NCBI RefSeq assembly: GCF_041154745.1
Contig: NZ_AP031573.1
Coordinates: 4,154,001-4,218,000, forward strand
Direction of reading: 5' to 3'
DNA length: 64,000 bases
Source: Flavobacterium sp. CFS9
Lineage (GTDB): Bacteria; Bacteroidota; Bacteroidia; Flavobacteriales; Flavobacteriaceae
A program made the translations under genes and the position numbers. The notes below the pieces were generated by a model. It ran no database searches and was not told the DNA's origin. It worked only from the letters and a program-made list of their open reading frames with translations. Shown here piece after piece: positions 36,501 through 44,660 of this stretch. How positions within the stretch are numbered: position 1 is the stretch's first letter; every line of letters starts with the position of its first letter.

Positions 36501-39500
36501 CTAAGTCAACCGATCCAAGTCCAATTTGTGCGACTTGTCCACCAAAAGATCCGGCTGCATGTCCAAGCTGTACCGTAGTTCCTTTAACGTCTTCACCAAA
36601 AGTGACAGTAAGCAAAAAAGGAGTTTACGTAGATGCTAACGCAGACGGAATCGTAAACGTAGGCGATAGAATTGACTATACATTTACCGTTACCAACACA
36701 GGAAACGTAACCCTGGCTCCGGTAACCATTACCGATGCAAATGCAGTGGTAAGCGGAAGTCTGGCGAGTTTAGCACCAGGTGCAACAGACTCATCTAGTT
36801 TTACAGCCGTTCACACCATTACACTGGCTGATATGAATAACGGTCAGGTAGACAATGTGGCTACCGTAAGCGGAACCCCTCCAACAGGTCCTGCTGTAAC
36901 AGCTAAGTCAACCGATCCAAGTCCAATTTGTGCGACTTGTCCACCAAAAGATCCGGCCGCATGTCCAAGCTGTACCGTAGTTCCTTTAACGTCTTCACCA
37001 AAAGTAACAGTAAGCAAAAAAGGAGTTTATGTAGATGCTAACGCAGACGGAATCGTAAACGTAGGCGATAGAATCGACTATACATTTACCGTTACCAACA
37101 CAGGAAATGTAACCCTGGCTCCGGTAACCATTACCGATGCAAATGCAGTGGTAAGCGGAAGTCTGGCGAGTTTAGCACCAGGTGCAACAGACTCATCTAG
37201 TTTTACAGCCGTTCACACCATTACACTGGCTGATATGAATAACGGTCAGGTAGACAACGTGGCTACCGTAAGCGGAACCCCTCCAACAGGTCCTGCTGTA
37301 ACAGCTAAGTCAACCGATCCAAGTCCAATTTGTGCGACTTGTCCACCAAAAGATCCGGCTGCATGTCCAACATGTACCGTAGTTCCTTTAACGTCTTCAC
37401 CAAAAGTGACAGTAAGTAAAAAAGCAACTTACGTAGATGCAAATGCAGACGGAATCGTAAACGTAGGCGATAGAATCAACTATACATTTACCGTTACCAA
37501 CACAGGAAACGTAACCCTGGCTCCGGTAACCATTACCGATGCAAATGCGGTTGTGACAGGAACTTTAGCGAGTTTAGCACCAGGCGCAACAGACTCATCA
37601 AGTTTTACAGCCGTTCACACCATTACACTGGCTGATATGAATAACGGTCAGGTAGACAACGTGGCTACCGTAAGCGGAACCCCTCCAACAGGTCCTGCAG
37701 TGACGGCTAAGTCAACCGATCCAAGTCCAATTTGTGCGACTTGTCCACCAAAAGATCCGGCTGCATGTCCAAGCTGTACCGTAGTTCCTTTAACGTCTTC
37801 ACCAAAAGTGACAGTAAGTAAAAAAGCAACTTACGTAGATGCAAATGCAGACGGAATCGTAAACGTAGGCGATAGAATCAACTATACATTTACCGTTACC
37901 AACACAGGAAACGTAACCCTGGCTCCGGTAACCATTACCGATGCAAATGCGGTTGTGACAGGAACTTTAGCGAGTTTAGCACCAGGCGCAACAGACTCAT
38001 CAAGTTTTACAGCCGTTCACACCATTACACTGGCTGATATGAATAACGGTCAGGTAGACAACGTGGCTACCGTAAGCGGAACCCCTCCAACAGGTCCTGC
38101 AGTGACGGCTAAGTCAACCGATCCAAGTCCAATTTGTGCGACTTGTCCACCAAAAGATCCGGCTGCATGTCCAAGCTGTACCGTAGTTCCTTTAACGTCT
38201 TCACCAAAAGTGACAGTAAGCAAAAAAGGAGTTTACGTAGATGCAAATGCAGACGGAATCGTAAACGTAGGCGATAGAATTGACTATACATTTACTGTTA
38301 CCAACACAGGAAACGTAACCCTGGCTCCGGTAACCATTACCGATGCAAATGCGGTTGTGACAGGAACTTTAGCGAGTTTAGCACCAGGTGCAACAGATTC
38401 GTCTAGTTTTACAGCCGTTCATACCATTACACTGGCTGATATGAATAACGGTCAGGTAGACAACGTGGCTACCGTAAGCGGAACCCCTCCAACAGGTCCT
38501 GCTGTAACGGCTAAGTCAACCGATCCAAGTCCAATTTGTGCGACTTGTCCACCAAAAGATCCGGCTGCATGTCCAACATGTACCGTAGTTCCTTTAACGT
38601 CTTCACCAAAAGTGACAGTAAGTAAAAAAGCAACTTACGTAGATGCAAATGCAGACGGAATCGTAAACGTAGGCGATAGAATTGACTATACATTTACTGT
38701 TACCAACACAGGAAACGTAACCCTGGCTCCGGTAACCATTACCGATGCAAATGCGGTTGTGACAGGAACTTTAGCGAGTTTAGCACCAGGCGCAACAGAT
38801 TCGTCAAGTTTTACAGCCGTTCACACCATTACACTGGCTGATATGAATAACGGTCAGGTAGACAACGTGGCTACCGTAAGCGGAACCCCTCCAACAGGTC
38901 CTGCAGTGACAGCTAAGTCAACCGATCCAAGTCCAATTTGTGTGACTTGCAGACCAATAGATCCTACATGTTCAACCTGTACAGTAATAAGTTTTATTGA
39001 TGCTATTGATGAAACTCCGTTAGTAGTTAATGGAGTGAGTGGAGGTAATACAGTTTCTGTATTGTTGAATGACAAGTTACACGGTACGCCTGTAATTGCT
39101 TCAGAAGTGAATTTAAGTGTAGTTTCTGTACCAACAGGAATCACATTAAATACAGATGGAACTATTAAAGTTAATGCCGGTACTGCACCAGGGGTTTATA
39201 CTGTAATTTATAGTATATGTTCAAAAGCAATGGCAGCAGCAGGTACACCAATGTGTGACCAGGCTGAAGCTAAAATTACAGTAACAGCAACAGTTGAACC
39301 AATATTCGAAAACGGAACTATTGCATCAACAGGAGGAACTGTTTTTACAAACATTGCAAGTAACGATAAAGTAAATGGAGTTCCGGCAGTATTAGGAACA
39401 ACAGGAAATGCTACAGTTGCGGTATCAGGAACATGGCCAACAGGAATTACTTTAGATCCGTTAACCGGAAAAGTAAGTGTTGCTGCAGGAACCACACCGG

Positions 39501-41491
39501 GAACTTATAATGTAGTTTATGAGTTATGCGATAAATTGACTCCGACGACTTGTGGGATAGTTTCAGATGAAATCAAAGTAACTCCAATCGTAGAGCCAAT
39601 ATTCGAAAACGGAACTATTGCATCAACAGGAGGAATTGTTTTCACAAACATTGCAAGTAACGATAAAGTAAATGGAGTTCCGGTAGTATTAGGAACTACA
39701 GGAAATGCTACAATTGCAGTGTCAGGAACATGGCCAACAGGAATTACTTTAGATCCGTTAACCGGAAAAGTAAGTGTTGCTGCAGGAACCACACCGGGAA
39801 CTTATAATGTAGTTTATGAGTTATGCGATAAATTGACTCCGACGACCTGTGCAACAGTTTCAGATGAAATCAAAGTAACTCCAATCGTAGAGCCAATATT
39901 CGAAAACGGAACTATTGCATCAACAGGAGGAATTGTTTTTACAAACATTGCAAGTAACGATAAAGTAAATGGAGTTCCGGCAGTATTAGGAACAACAGGA
40001 AATGCTACAATTGCAGTGTCAGGAACATGGCCAACAGGAATTACTTTAGATCCGTTAAGCGGAAAAGTAAGTGTTGCGGCAGGAACCACACCGGGGACTT
40101 ATAATGTAGTTTATCAGTTATGCGACAAATTAACTCCGGTAACTTGCGCGACGGTTTCAGATGAAATCAAAGTAACTCCGGTTGTTGAACCAATATTCGA
40201 AAATGGAACTATTGCGTCAACAGGAGGAACTGTTTTCACAAACATTGCAAGTAACGATAAAGTAAATGGAGTTCCGGCAGTATTAGGAACAACAGGGAAT
40301 GCTACAGTTGCGGTGTCAGGAACATGGCCAACAGGAATTAGTTTAGATCCGTTAACCGGAAAAGTAAGTGTTGCTGCAGGAACCACACCGGGAACTTATA
40401 ATGTAGTTTATGAGTTATGCGATAAATTGACTCCGGCGACTTGTGGGACAGTTTCAGATGAAATCAAAGTAACAGCAACTACAGTGACAGCAATAGTTGC
40501 GAATGATGATAACATTCCAAACGCAAATGGAATAACAGGAACACCAAATGCAGGGAATGTATTAGCTGGTAATCCAAATTCGGATACTTTAAATGGTGTA
40601 CCGGTTGTTATTAATCAGGTTGATTTAAAAGTGATAACACCGGCAGTTCCAAAAACACCTGGAGCAGCAGTTCCGGTAATTGATACTGCCACTGGAATAA
40701 TAAGTGTTCCGGCTAATACACCGGGAGGTACTTATACCTTAACGTATAGTATTTGTGAGAAATCAAATCTTTCGAATTGTGATGCCGCAACGGTAACCCT
40801 ATTTGTATCAAGACCAGGTATTGCTGTAGTGAAAACGGCACATTTCAATGATGAAGATGGTGACGGTAATGCAAAAGTAGGGGAAACCATTACGTATAAT
40901 TTTACAGTAACCAATACAGGAAATGTAGCGTTGACAAATGTTTATATAGTAGATCCGTTAACTGGAGTTAACATGACCGGAGGGCCAATAAATTTAGCTG
41001 CGGGAGAAGAGGATAGTACTTCTTTTACAGGAACTTATTCGATTGTACAAGCTGATATTAATTCGGGAAGTATATCGAATCAAGCCGAAGTTTTTGGAAC
41101 AAGTCCTGATAATATTGTCGTAAAAGACAAATCAGATGATAGTAGTGTAGTGGGTGATAAACCAACAGTATTATCGCTACAAGGTTGTGTAATTAAAGTA
41201 TTCAACGCGGTTTCTATAAATGGAGACAATAAGAACGAGAGATTTTATATTCAGGGATTAGAATGTTATCCTGACAATACGGTTCAGATTTTTAACCGTT
41301 GGGGAGTTTTGGTTTTTGATCGTGATCATTACAATAATAATGATATTGTTTTTAGAGGTATTTCTGAAGGACGTGTTACAATCAAAGATTCAGATGGATT
41401 ACCGGAAGGAACTTATTATTACATCATTAAATACAAAGACAACCAATCCAATCCACATCAGGAGGCGGGATATTTATACCTGACCAAATAA
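30536..41491 (+). CDS. Giant T9SS-secreted repeat adhesin with DUF11 array and CHU_C C-terminal domain
   Basis: 3651 residues. A signal peptide (about 1-31) is followed by a unique N-terminal region with a Ca-type loop LDGDNDGVYTGNKD, a first DUF11-like domain (about 535-690), a choice-of-anchor-A-like region (about 704-1055), and an Ig-like domain. Then come three 79-residue repeats (1118-1354), eleven 134-residue DUF11 repeats (about 1356-2820), four 99-residue repeats (2921-3316), another DUF11 domain, and a C-terminal gliding-motility-associated CHU_C domain (about 3552-3651; IFNRWGVLVFDRDHYNN), the T9SS type B sorting signal. It is probably surface-bound through the SprF-like and OmpA-like proteins encoded next. 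Binding target unknown. Repeats are nearly identical in DNA. Confidence 0.95.
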   Translation: MLNKITLKLRQLQLTFVLCFLSLFSGWNVFAEGSKDLFPSGATGNRSWMTSSSQNIRLGSGMFIGGVNQGRHYVYVKAGETIYVGSSAQGIGSGTINFKTPSGTVYSSGTDKVTGLIASRTEELAGPAALSPGGYKAYSKIVEPSEAGIWEIEFISPVPSATPNAGTTVLAANASWTSTNAAHQPTNNSLILAWDITVASSTGVQPGRTFLNVFTGNMGANSRAFNGKFHVLTIDGYRYLVEGNGMDPFVFAFFSNNNGVKSRTTGLPIYKSAAMVDVENNTNSASPSTTPYLYYPPENFGSGNDVTNKLFYQNPDLTMPTSASVNVGGSTVTTWLVNNVVVASISNIFISGSEGSIGVGTPPLGSYINFTASTNGNALVQLDGDNDGVYTGNKDRIILVAAKTGANKLYWDGKFKDGTYASTGLNLNLNVVIFNGEVHFPYVDAENNSNGFRVSRLNGNNSPDDKVYWDDSDPSFISATGESNPKTNITFPGLSSASNGHKWSSSYGDNRTLDTWAYMTTTSPVVTVPVVQNAADLAVTSISDVTSGSVGTDVTYTVVVKNIGGPNNVTGAKFKFSDLVSGANLAVQSFSSSSTLGGAVTAQTISGGVLDATVDLPKDATITFIIIGKILAPAGTNVNVKATIMRPEDLTDPDATADTHVGTPPVDPDVECDGTPSGVGCNNIKTDVFTVTSLPLPFPSTTNSCLGVFLSDVISSNPPTSIYKPATFTGDFIGRDNAINFAVGGNLTITNGAEYEGRSFVYGNFTMNKTSAFNLGVAGVGSFIVPDDNKNILTIGGNFDASAASGNLILGGEVDGKKSYGTIVYKGTKSPNVKITGDASKVINEATLDLTPYNDAFNALQVSSTAWNQLPSDPKVTFTNDGFGTYTFTCLTPSVSKSYVINIPNVLASRPNGTVNFVGFPDTASLLINVPGTTTNFNIATFQFNGVTQAVGSGNKVPANEVTPFSLRILWNLPTATTVSLKGAQFWGSMVIPQRTGTVTNEMIGMNGRFIVGGNLIQNIGGSETHNYPFKGEISSTDAPVVTTPVNYCQDETATALTATGSNLKWYTAQTGGIGSATAPTPSTTTVGTTTYYVTQTVGNCESARTGIDVIVKEKPVKPTTGTVTQPTCSVATGSFTISNYNAAYTYSVAPSTGVTISGATVTAPAGTYAVTATLETCSSVVSNDVVINAQPTTPVKPTTGTVTQPTCSVATGSFTISNYNAAYTYSVNPSTGVTISGATVTAPAGTYAVTATLGTCSSVVSNDVVINAQPTTPVKPTAGTVTQPTCSVATGSFTISNYNAAYTYSVNPSTGVTVSGATVTAPAGTYAVTATLGTCSSVVSNDVVIASECAGISVSKKGVYVDANADGIVNVGDRIDYTFTVTNTGNVTLAPVTITDANAVVSGSLASLAPGATDSSSFTAVHTITLADMNNGQVDNVATVSGTPPTGPAVTAKSTDPSPICATCPPKDPAACPSCTVVPLTSSPKVTVSKKGVYVDANADGIVNVGDRIDYTFTVTNTGNVTLAPVTITDANAVVSGSLASLAPGATDSSSFTAVHTITLADMNNGQVDNVATVSGTPPTGPAVTAKSTDPSPICATCPPKDPAACPTCTVVPLTSSPKVTVSKKATYVDANADGIVNVGDRIDYTFTVTNTGNVTLAPVTITDANAVVSGSLASLAPGATDSSSFTAVHTITLADMNNGQVDNVATVSGTPPTGPAVTAKSTDPSPICATCPPKDPAACPSCTVVPLTSSPKVTVSKKATYVDANADGIVNVGDRIDYTFTVTNTGNVTLAPVTITDANAVVSGSLASLAPGATDSSSFTAVHTITLADMNNGQVDNVATVSGTPPTGPAVTAKSTDPSPICATCPPKDPAACPSCTVVPLTSSPKVTVSKKATYVDANADGIVNVGDRIDYTFTVTNTGNVTLAPVTITDANAVVSGSLASLAPGATDSSSFTAVHTITLADMNNGQVDNVATVSGTPPTGPAVTAKSTDPSPICATCPPKDPAACPSCTVVPLTSSPKVTVSKKGVYVDANADGIVNVGDRIDYTFTVTNTGNVTLAPVTITDANAVVSGSLASLAPGATDSSSFTAVHTITLADMNNGQVDNVATVSGTPPTGPAVTAKSTDPSPICATCPPKDPAACPSCTVVPLTSSPKVTVSKKGVYVDANADGIVNVGDRIDYTFTVTNTGNVTLAPVTITDANAVVSGSLASLAPGATDSSSFTAVHTITLADMNNGQVDNVATVSGTPPTGPAVTAKSTDPSPICATCPPKDPAACPTCTVVPLTSSPKVTVSKKATYVDANADGIVNVGDRINYTFTVTNTGNVTLAPVTITDANAVVTGTLASLAPGATDSSSFTAVHTITLADMNNGQVDNVATVSGTPPTGPAVTAKSTDPSPICATCPPKDPAACPSCTVVPLTSSPKVTVSKKATYVDANADGIVNVGDRINYTFTVTNTGNVTLAPVTITDANAVVTGTLASLAPGATDSSSFTAVHTITLADMNNGQVDNVATVSGTPPTGPAVTAKSTDPSPICATCPPKDPAACPSCTVVPLTSSPKVTVSKKGVYVDANADGIVNVGDRIDYTFTVTNTGNVTLAPVTITDANAVVTGTLASLAPGATDSSSFTAVHTITLADMNNGQVDNVATVSGTPPTGPAVTAKSTDPSPICATCPPKDPAACPTCTVVPLTSSPKVTVSKKATYVDANADGIVNVGDRIDYTFTVTNTGNVTLAPVTITDANAVVTGTLASLAPGATDSSSFTAVHTITLADMNNGQVDNVATVSGTPPTGPAVTAKSTDPSPICVTCRPIDPTCSTCTVISFIDAIDETPLVVNGVSGGNTVSVLLNDKLHGTPVIASEVNLSVVSVPTGITLNTDGTIKVNAGTAPGVYTVIYSICSKAMAAAGTPMCDQAEAKITVTATVEPIFENGTIASTGGTVFTNIASNDKVNGVPAVLGTTGNATVAVSGTWPTGITLDPLTGKVSVAAGTTPGTYNVVYELCDKLTPTTCGIVSDEIKVTPIVEPIFENGTIASTGGIVFTNIASNDKVNGVPVVLGTTGNATIAVSGTWPTGITLDPLTGKVSVAAGTTPGTYNVVYELCDKLTPTTCATVSDEIKVTPIVEPIFENGTIASTGGIVFTNIASNDKVNGVPAVLGTTGNATIAVSGTWPTGITLDPLSGKVSVAAGTTPGTYNVVYQLCDKLTPVTCATVSDEIKVTPVVEPIFENGTIASTGGTVFTNIASNDKVNGVPAVLGTTGNATVAVSGTWPTGISLDPLTGKVSVAAGTTPGTYNVVYELCDKLTPATCGTVSDEIKVTATTVTAIVANDDNIPNANGITGTPNAGNVLAGNPNSDTLNGVPVVINQVDLKVITPAVPKTPGAAVPVIDTATGIISVPANTPGGTYTLTYSICEKSNLSNCDAATVTLFVSRPGIAVVKTAHFNDEDGDGNAKVGETITYNFTVTNTGNVALTNVYIVDPLTGVNMTGGPINLAAGEEDSTSFTGTYSIVQADINSGSISNQAEVFGTSPDNIVVKDKSDDSSVVGDKPTVLSLQGCVIKVFNAVSINGDNKNERFYIQGLECYPDNTVQIFNRWGVLVFDRDHYNNNDIVFRGISEGRVTIKDSDGLPEGTYYYIIKYKDNQSNPHQEAGYLYLTK
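33887..34597 (+). repeat. Three 237-base tandem repeats inside the adhesin gene
   Basis: Start positions 33887, 34124 and 34361. Each encodes 79 residues beginning KPTTGTVTQPTCSVATGSFT. Differences are single bases (for instance V-A-P against V-N-P). Each unit has two Cys. Confidence 0.93.
34601..38990 (+). repeat. Eleven 402-base DUF11 tandem repeats
   Basis: Unit starts (at the codon of S in SKK) are 34601, 35003, 35405, 35807, 36209, 36611, 37013, 37415, 37817, 38219 and 38621, always 402 bases apart. Each encodes a DUF11 domain with a DANADGIVNVGD loop and a linker with a CxxC-x7-CxxC motif. Linked variants (GVY/ATY, IDY/INY, SGSLAS/TGTLAS, PSC/PTC) show blocks copied together. The last unit diverges after about 38940. 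Confidence 0.96.
39296..40483 (+). repeat. Four 297-base tandem repeats inside the adhesin gene
   Basis: Unit starts 39296, 39593, 39890 and 40187. Each encodes 99 residues beginning EPIFENGTIASTGG and ending with a Cys-containing CDKLTP strand. Confidence 0.93.
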
Positions 41492-41507
41492 TATTCTGTA
41501 CTAATAA

Positions 41508-41535
41508 AATGGCTTAGTCAATAGGCTAAGCCATT
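41508..41535 (+). terminator. Attenuator-like hairpin between adhesin and sprF-like genes
   Basis: A perfect 10-base stem, AATGGCTTAG (41508-41517) and CTAAGCCATT (41526-41535), then a weak CTTTAAAAAT. It lies within the 61-base gap of an otherwise clear operon, so it may lower expression of the downstream genes or protect the 3' end of the 11-kb message. Confidence 0.65.
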
Positions 41536-41552
41536 CTTTAAAAATAAAATAA

Positions 41553-42461
41553 ATGAAAAAATTAGTTTTAGTTTTATTGTTTTGTTCTACCGCAGGTTTT
41601 GCCCAGCAAGATGCGCAGTTTACACAATACATGTATAATACCATCAATATAAATCCCGCTTATGCCGGTTCTCGCGGAGTTATGAGCATTTTCGGATTGT
41701 ATCGTACCCAATGGGTTGGATTAGATGGAGCACCCGAAACCAGTAGTTTTTCGTTAAATACACCCATAAATAATAATGTAGGATTAGGAGTATCGTTAGT
41801 CAATGATAAAATAGGACCGACAAATGAAAACAATATTTCAGCTGATTTCTCTTACTCCATACCAACATCCGCAACCGCGAAACTTTCTTTTGGTCTTAAA
41901 GGTTCTGCCAATATATTTAAGCTGGATCCTACAAAGTTAAACCCCGAACATCAGGGAGATCCACAGTTTCAGGATTTTCAGAATAAATTTGCTCCAAATA
42001 TCGGAGCTGGAATTTACTGGCATACGGATAAAGCTTATGTGGGATTATCCGTTCCTAATTTTATTCAAACTACCCGCTTTGATGATAACGATTATTCAAT
42101 CTATAAAGACCGTATCAACTATTATTTCATAGCCGGTTATGTATTTAATCTTAATCGTTACGAAACCATAAAATTCAAGCCGGCTTTAATGACTAAAATG
42201 GTAGAAGGTTCGCCATTACAAGTAGATGCATCGGCCAATTTTATGTTCAACGATAAATTTGTGATCGGACTAGCTTACAGATGGAGTGCCTCTTTTAGTG
42301 CTTTGGCAGGATTTCAGATCACCGATAGTATGTATTTAGGATATTCCTATGATCGCGAAACCACCCGATTGGTAAACTACAACTCAGGGTCGCATGAGAT
42401 ATTTTTGCGTTTTGAATTCTTGAAAAATTACAGCCGAATAACTTCACCAAGATTCTTCTAA
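41553..42461 (+). CDS. PorP/SprF-family T9SS outer-membrane protein
   Basis: A 302-residue protein with a signal peptide (to about residue 18, GFAQ) and the family signature QDAQFTQYMYNTININPAYAG. PorP/SprF proteins are barrel proteins of the outer membrane that work with T9SS. Their genes commonly follow large adhesin genes with a CHU_C domain, as for SprB and SprF, and the cognate protein is needed to display the adhesin. That arrangement is seen here: adhesin, this gene, OmpA-like gene. It ends two bases before the next start. A role in display of this adhesin is inferred. Confidence 0.94.
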   Translation: MKKLVLVLLFCSTAGFAQQDAQFTQYMYNTININPAYAGSRGVMSIFGLYRTQWVGLDGAPETSSFSLNTPINNNVGLGVSLVNDKIGPTNENNISADFSYSIPTSATAKLSFGLKGSANIFKLDPTKLNPEHQGDPQFQDFQNKFAPNIGAGIYWHTDKAYVGLSVPNFIQTTRFDDNDYSIYKDRINYYFIAGYVFNLNRYETIKFKPALMTKMVEGSPLQVDASANFMFNDKFVIGLAYRWSASFSALAGFQITDSMYLGYSYDRETTRLVNYNSGSHEIFLRFEFLKNYSRITSPRFF

Positions 42462-42463
42462 TT

Positions 42464-44413
42464 ATGAAAATAAAAAAAATAGCATATACCGTTTTTCTGT
42501 CTTCCGTTTTTTTTAGTGGAATGGCACAAAAGTCAGGTTTAGACAAAGCTGATAGAAATTACATCCAGTATGCGTATATAGATGCAATTGCTGCGTACGA
42601 AAAGGTAGCAGAAAAAGGGTATAAAGAGGAAAAAATGCTCCAACGATTGGGTAATGCCTATTATTTTAATGGCGAGTTGGTGAAGGCATTAAAATGGTAC
42701 AAAGCTCTTTTTGGAATGAATGAGCAACAGGAATTTGAGTATTATTATCGATATGCCCAAACGCTAAAAGCGACTGGAAATTATGCTAAAGCCAATAAAA
42801 TATTAGAGCTTTTCAATGAAAAGGCAAGTACTGATAAAAGAGGATTGCTATTTGAAAAGAATAAAAATTATTTGGAGCAGATAAAAAATAATTCAGGGCG
42901 ATTTGAAATAGCCGATGCCGGAATTAATTCAAAATACTCCGATTATGGAAGTTCTTTTTTAGATAACAAATTGATATTTGCCTCTGCCAGAGATACGGGT
43001 GGAGTTGCCAAAGAAAAATTCAAATGGACCAACAAATCGTTTACCAATCTTTATGCGGCAGAATTACTTGCCGATGGCAGTATGGGAATTCCGAAGCGTT
43101 TTGAAAGAAAGGTCAATTCAAAATTTAATGAATCGACTCCAGTTTTTACAAAAGACGGTTTAACAATGTATTTTACCAGAAACAATTTTCTGAATGGTAA
43201 AAAAGGAGTAGACGACAAAAAAGTCACTTTACTGAAATTGTATAAGGCAAGTTTTATAGAGGGTAAATGGACAAATATTGTTGAATTACCTTTTAACAGT
43301 GATCAGTACAGTGTGGCACATCCGGCATTAAGCGCAGATGAAAAAAAGTTATACTTTGCTTCAGACATGCCGGGTACTTTTGGGCAATCAGATTTGTATA
43401 GTGTGACTATTAATACTGATGGCAGTTTTGGTAAACCTGAAAATCTTGGAGAAAAGATAAATACTGAAGGAAGAGAAACTTTTCCTTTTATATCAGGAGA
43501 TAATGAACTGTATTTTGCCAGCGACGGACGTCCGGGATTAGGAGGACTTGATGTGTATGTTTCGACTATTAAAAATGATTTGACGTTTAGTGAAGTTCAG
43601 AATGTCGGAGCTCCTATAAATACAAGACTGGATGATTTTGGCTTTATATTAGACAGTAAAAGCAGGACAGGCTTTTTCTCATCAAATAGAGATGGAGGAC
43701 ATGGTTACGATGACGTTTACCGTTTTTCGGAAACCAGAAAATTGCCTTGTGAAGAGATTTTATCAGGAACTGTTATTGATGCCGAAACAAGTTTGGTACT
43801 GGATAACGCTAAAGTAAATTTACTGGACAATCAGCTTCAGAAAATAGGCGAGGTAATAACCAGTGCTGATGGCAAGTATAGTTTTAAAGTAAATTGCAAT
43901 AAAGAATACTTTGTTCGTGCTGCAAGAGAAAATTATGAACCTAATGAACTGCCTAAAGCAATCGATAAAACAAGTTTGACATTGCCTTTGAAAAAAACGC
44001 CTCAAAAAGTGGTTGAAAAACCGATTGAAAAATTGATTGTAGGCGATGATTTGGCAAAAATTTTACACATAAAAATGATTTACTTCGATTTGGGTAAATC
44101 GATTGTTCGAAAAGAAGCCGCCATTGAATTAGAGAAAATCCGTCAGGTGATGATTCAAAATCCAAGCATGAAAATTGATGTTCGCTCGCACACAGATAGC
44201 AGACAAACTCATGCGTACAATGAAAAACTATCCGACAAACGAGCTAAAGCAACAGTGGCATGGCTTGTTAAAAAAGGAATAGCTGCTGATCGTATAACCG
44301 GAAAAGGATATGGAGAAACACAATTACTGAATAAATGTGCTGATGGCGTAAAATGTACTACAGAAGAACATCAGGCAAATCGAAGAAGTGAGTTCATTAT
44401 TGTTTCGATGTAA
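42464..44413 (+). CDS. OmpA-family protein with TPR, PD40 and CarboxypepD_reg-like regions
   Basis: A 649-residue protein with a signal peptide (to about residue 22), a TPR-like helical region (about 23-145), WD40-like PD40 strands (about 160-420, with YFASDMPG and YFASDGRPGLGGLD), a small CarboxypepD_reg-like domain (about 430-510), and a C-terminal OmpA peptidoglycan-binding domain (about 530-649; NEKLSDKRAKA, HQANRRSEF). This is the composition of the T9SS-associated OmpA proteins that anchor the adhesin/PorP unit to the wall. It completes the three-gene cluster, followed by a terminator. Confidence 0.94.
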   Translation: MKIKKIAYTVFLSSVFFSGMAQKSGLDKADRNYIQYAYIDAIAAYEKVAEKGYKEEKMLQRLGNAYYFNGELVKALKWYKALFGMNEQQEFEYYYRYAQTLKATGNYAKANKILELFNEKASTDKRGLLFEKNKNYLEQIKNNSGRFEIADAGINSKYSDYGSSFLDNKLIFASARDTGGVAKEKFKWTNKSFTNLYAAELLADGSMGIPKRFERKVNSKFNESTPVFTKDGLTMYFTRNNFLNGKKGVDDKKVTLLKLYKASFIEGKWTNIVELPFNSDQYSVAHPALSADEKKLYFASDMPGTFGQSDLYSVTINTDGSFGKPENLGEKINTEGRETFPFISGDNELYFASDGRPGLGGLDVYVSTIKNDLTFSEVQNVGAPINTRLDDFGFILDSKSRTGFFSSNRDGGHGYDDVYRFSETRKLPCEEILSGTVIDAETSLVLDNAKVNLLDNQLQKIGEVITSADGKYSFKVNCNKEYFVRAARENYEPNELPKAIDKTSLTLPLKKTPQKVVEKPIEKLIVGDDLAKILHIKMIYFDLGKSIVRKEAAIELEKIRQVMIQNPSMKIDVRSHTDSRQTHAYNEKLSDKRAKATVAWLVKKGIAADRITGKGYGETQLLNKCADGVKCTTEEHQANRRSEFIIVSM

Positions 44414-44460
44414 TAAAGAGTTAGCTTTTTTAATGAAGTTGAGTTAATTAAATTGTTATG

Positions 44461-44491
44461 AAAAGCTGCAAGGTAATCTTGCAGCTTTTTT
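44461..44491 (+). terminator. Terminator of the adhesin operon
   Basis: A 12-base stem (44461-44472 with 44478-44489, core AAGCTGCAAG/CTTGCAGCTT), loop GTAAT and a T-run. Confidence 0.92.
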
Positions 44492-44660
44492 GTGAAGTAC
44501 AAAGAGATTTATTTTTTAATGATACAGATAAAAAATGATTGTATTTAATTTCTTAAATTTATTCTATTAAATAGTTTATAGAAAAGAGTAAACAGAAAAA
44601 ATCAGCTAAATCTGCGTGAAAATCTAAATCCAACGGTATTTAATTTAAAAAACAATAACT

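Noticed and set aside
35295..38693. Antisense 60-codon frames repeating every 402 bases within the adhesin gene
   Set aside because: They are copies of the same shadow frame produced by the repeats on the other strand; low-complexity Leu/Arg-rich translation and no start context.
38854..40386. Antisense frames of about 90 codons every 297 bases
   Set aside because: Shadows of the 99-residue repeats; they have no independent coding signal.
33887..40483. Possible CRISPR array
   Set aside because: Repeats are long (237, 402 and 297 bases), have no spacers, and all lie in one continuous reading frame.
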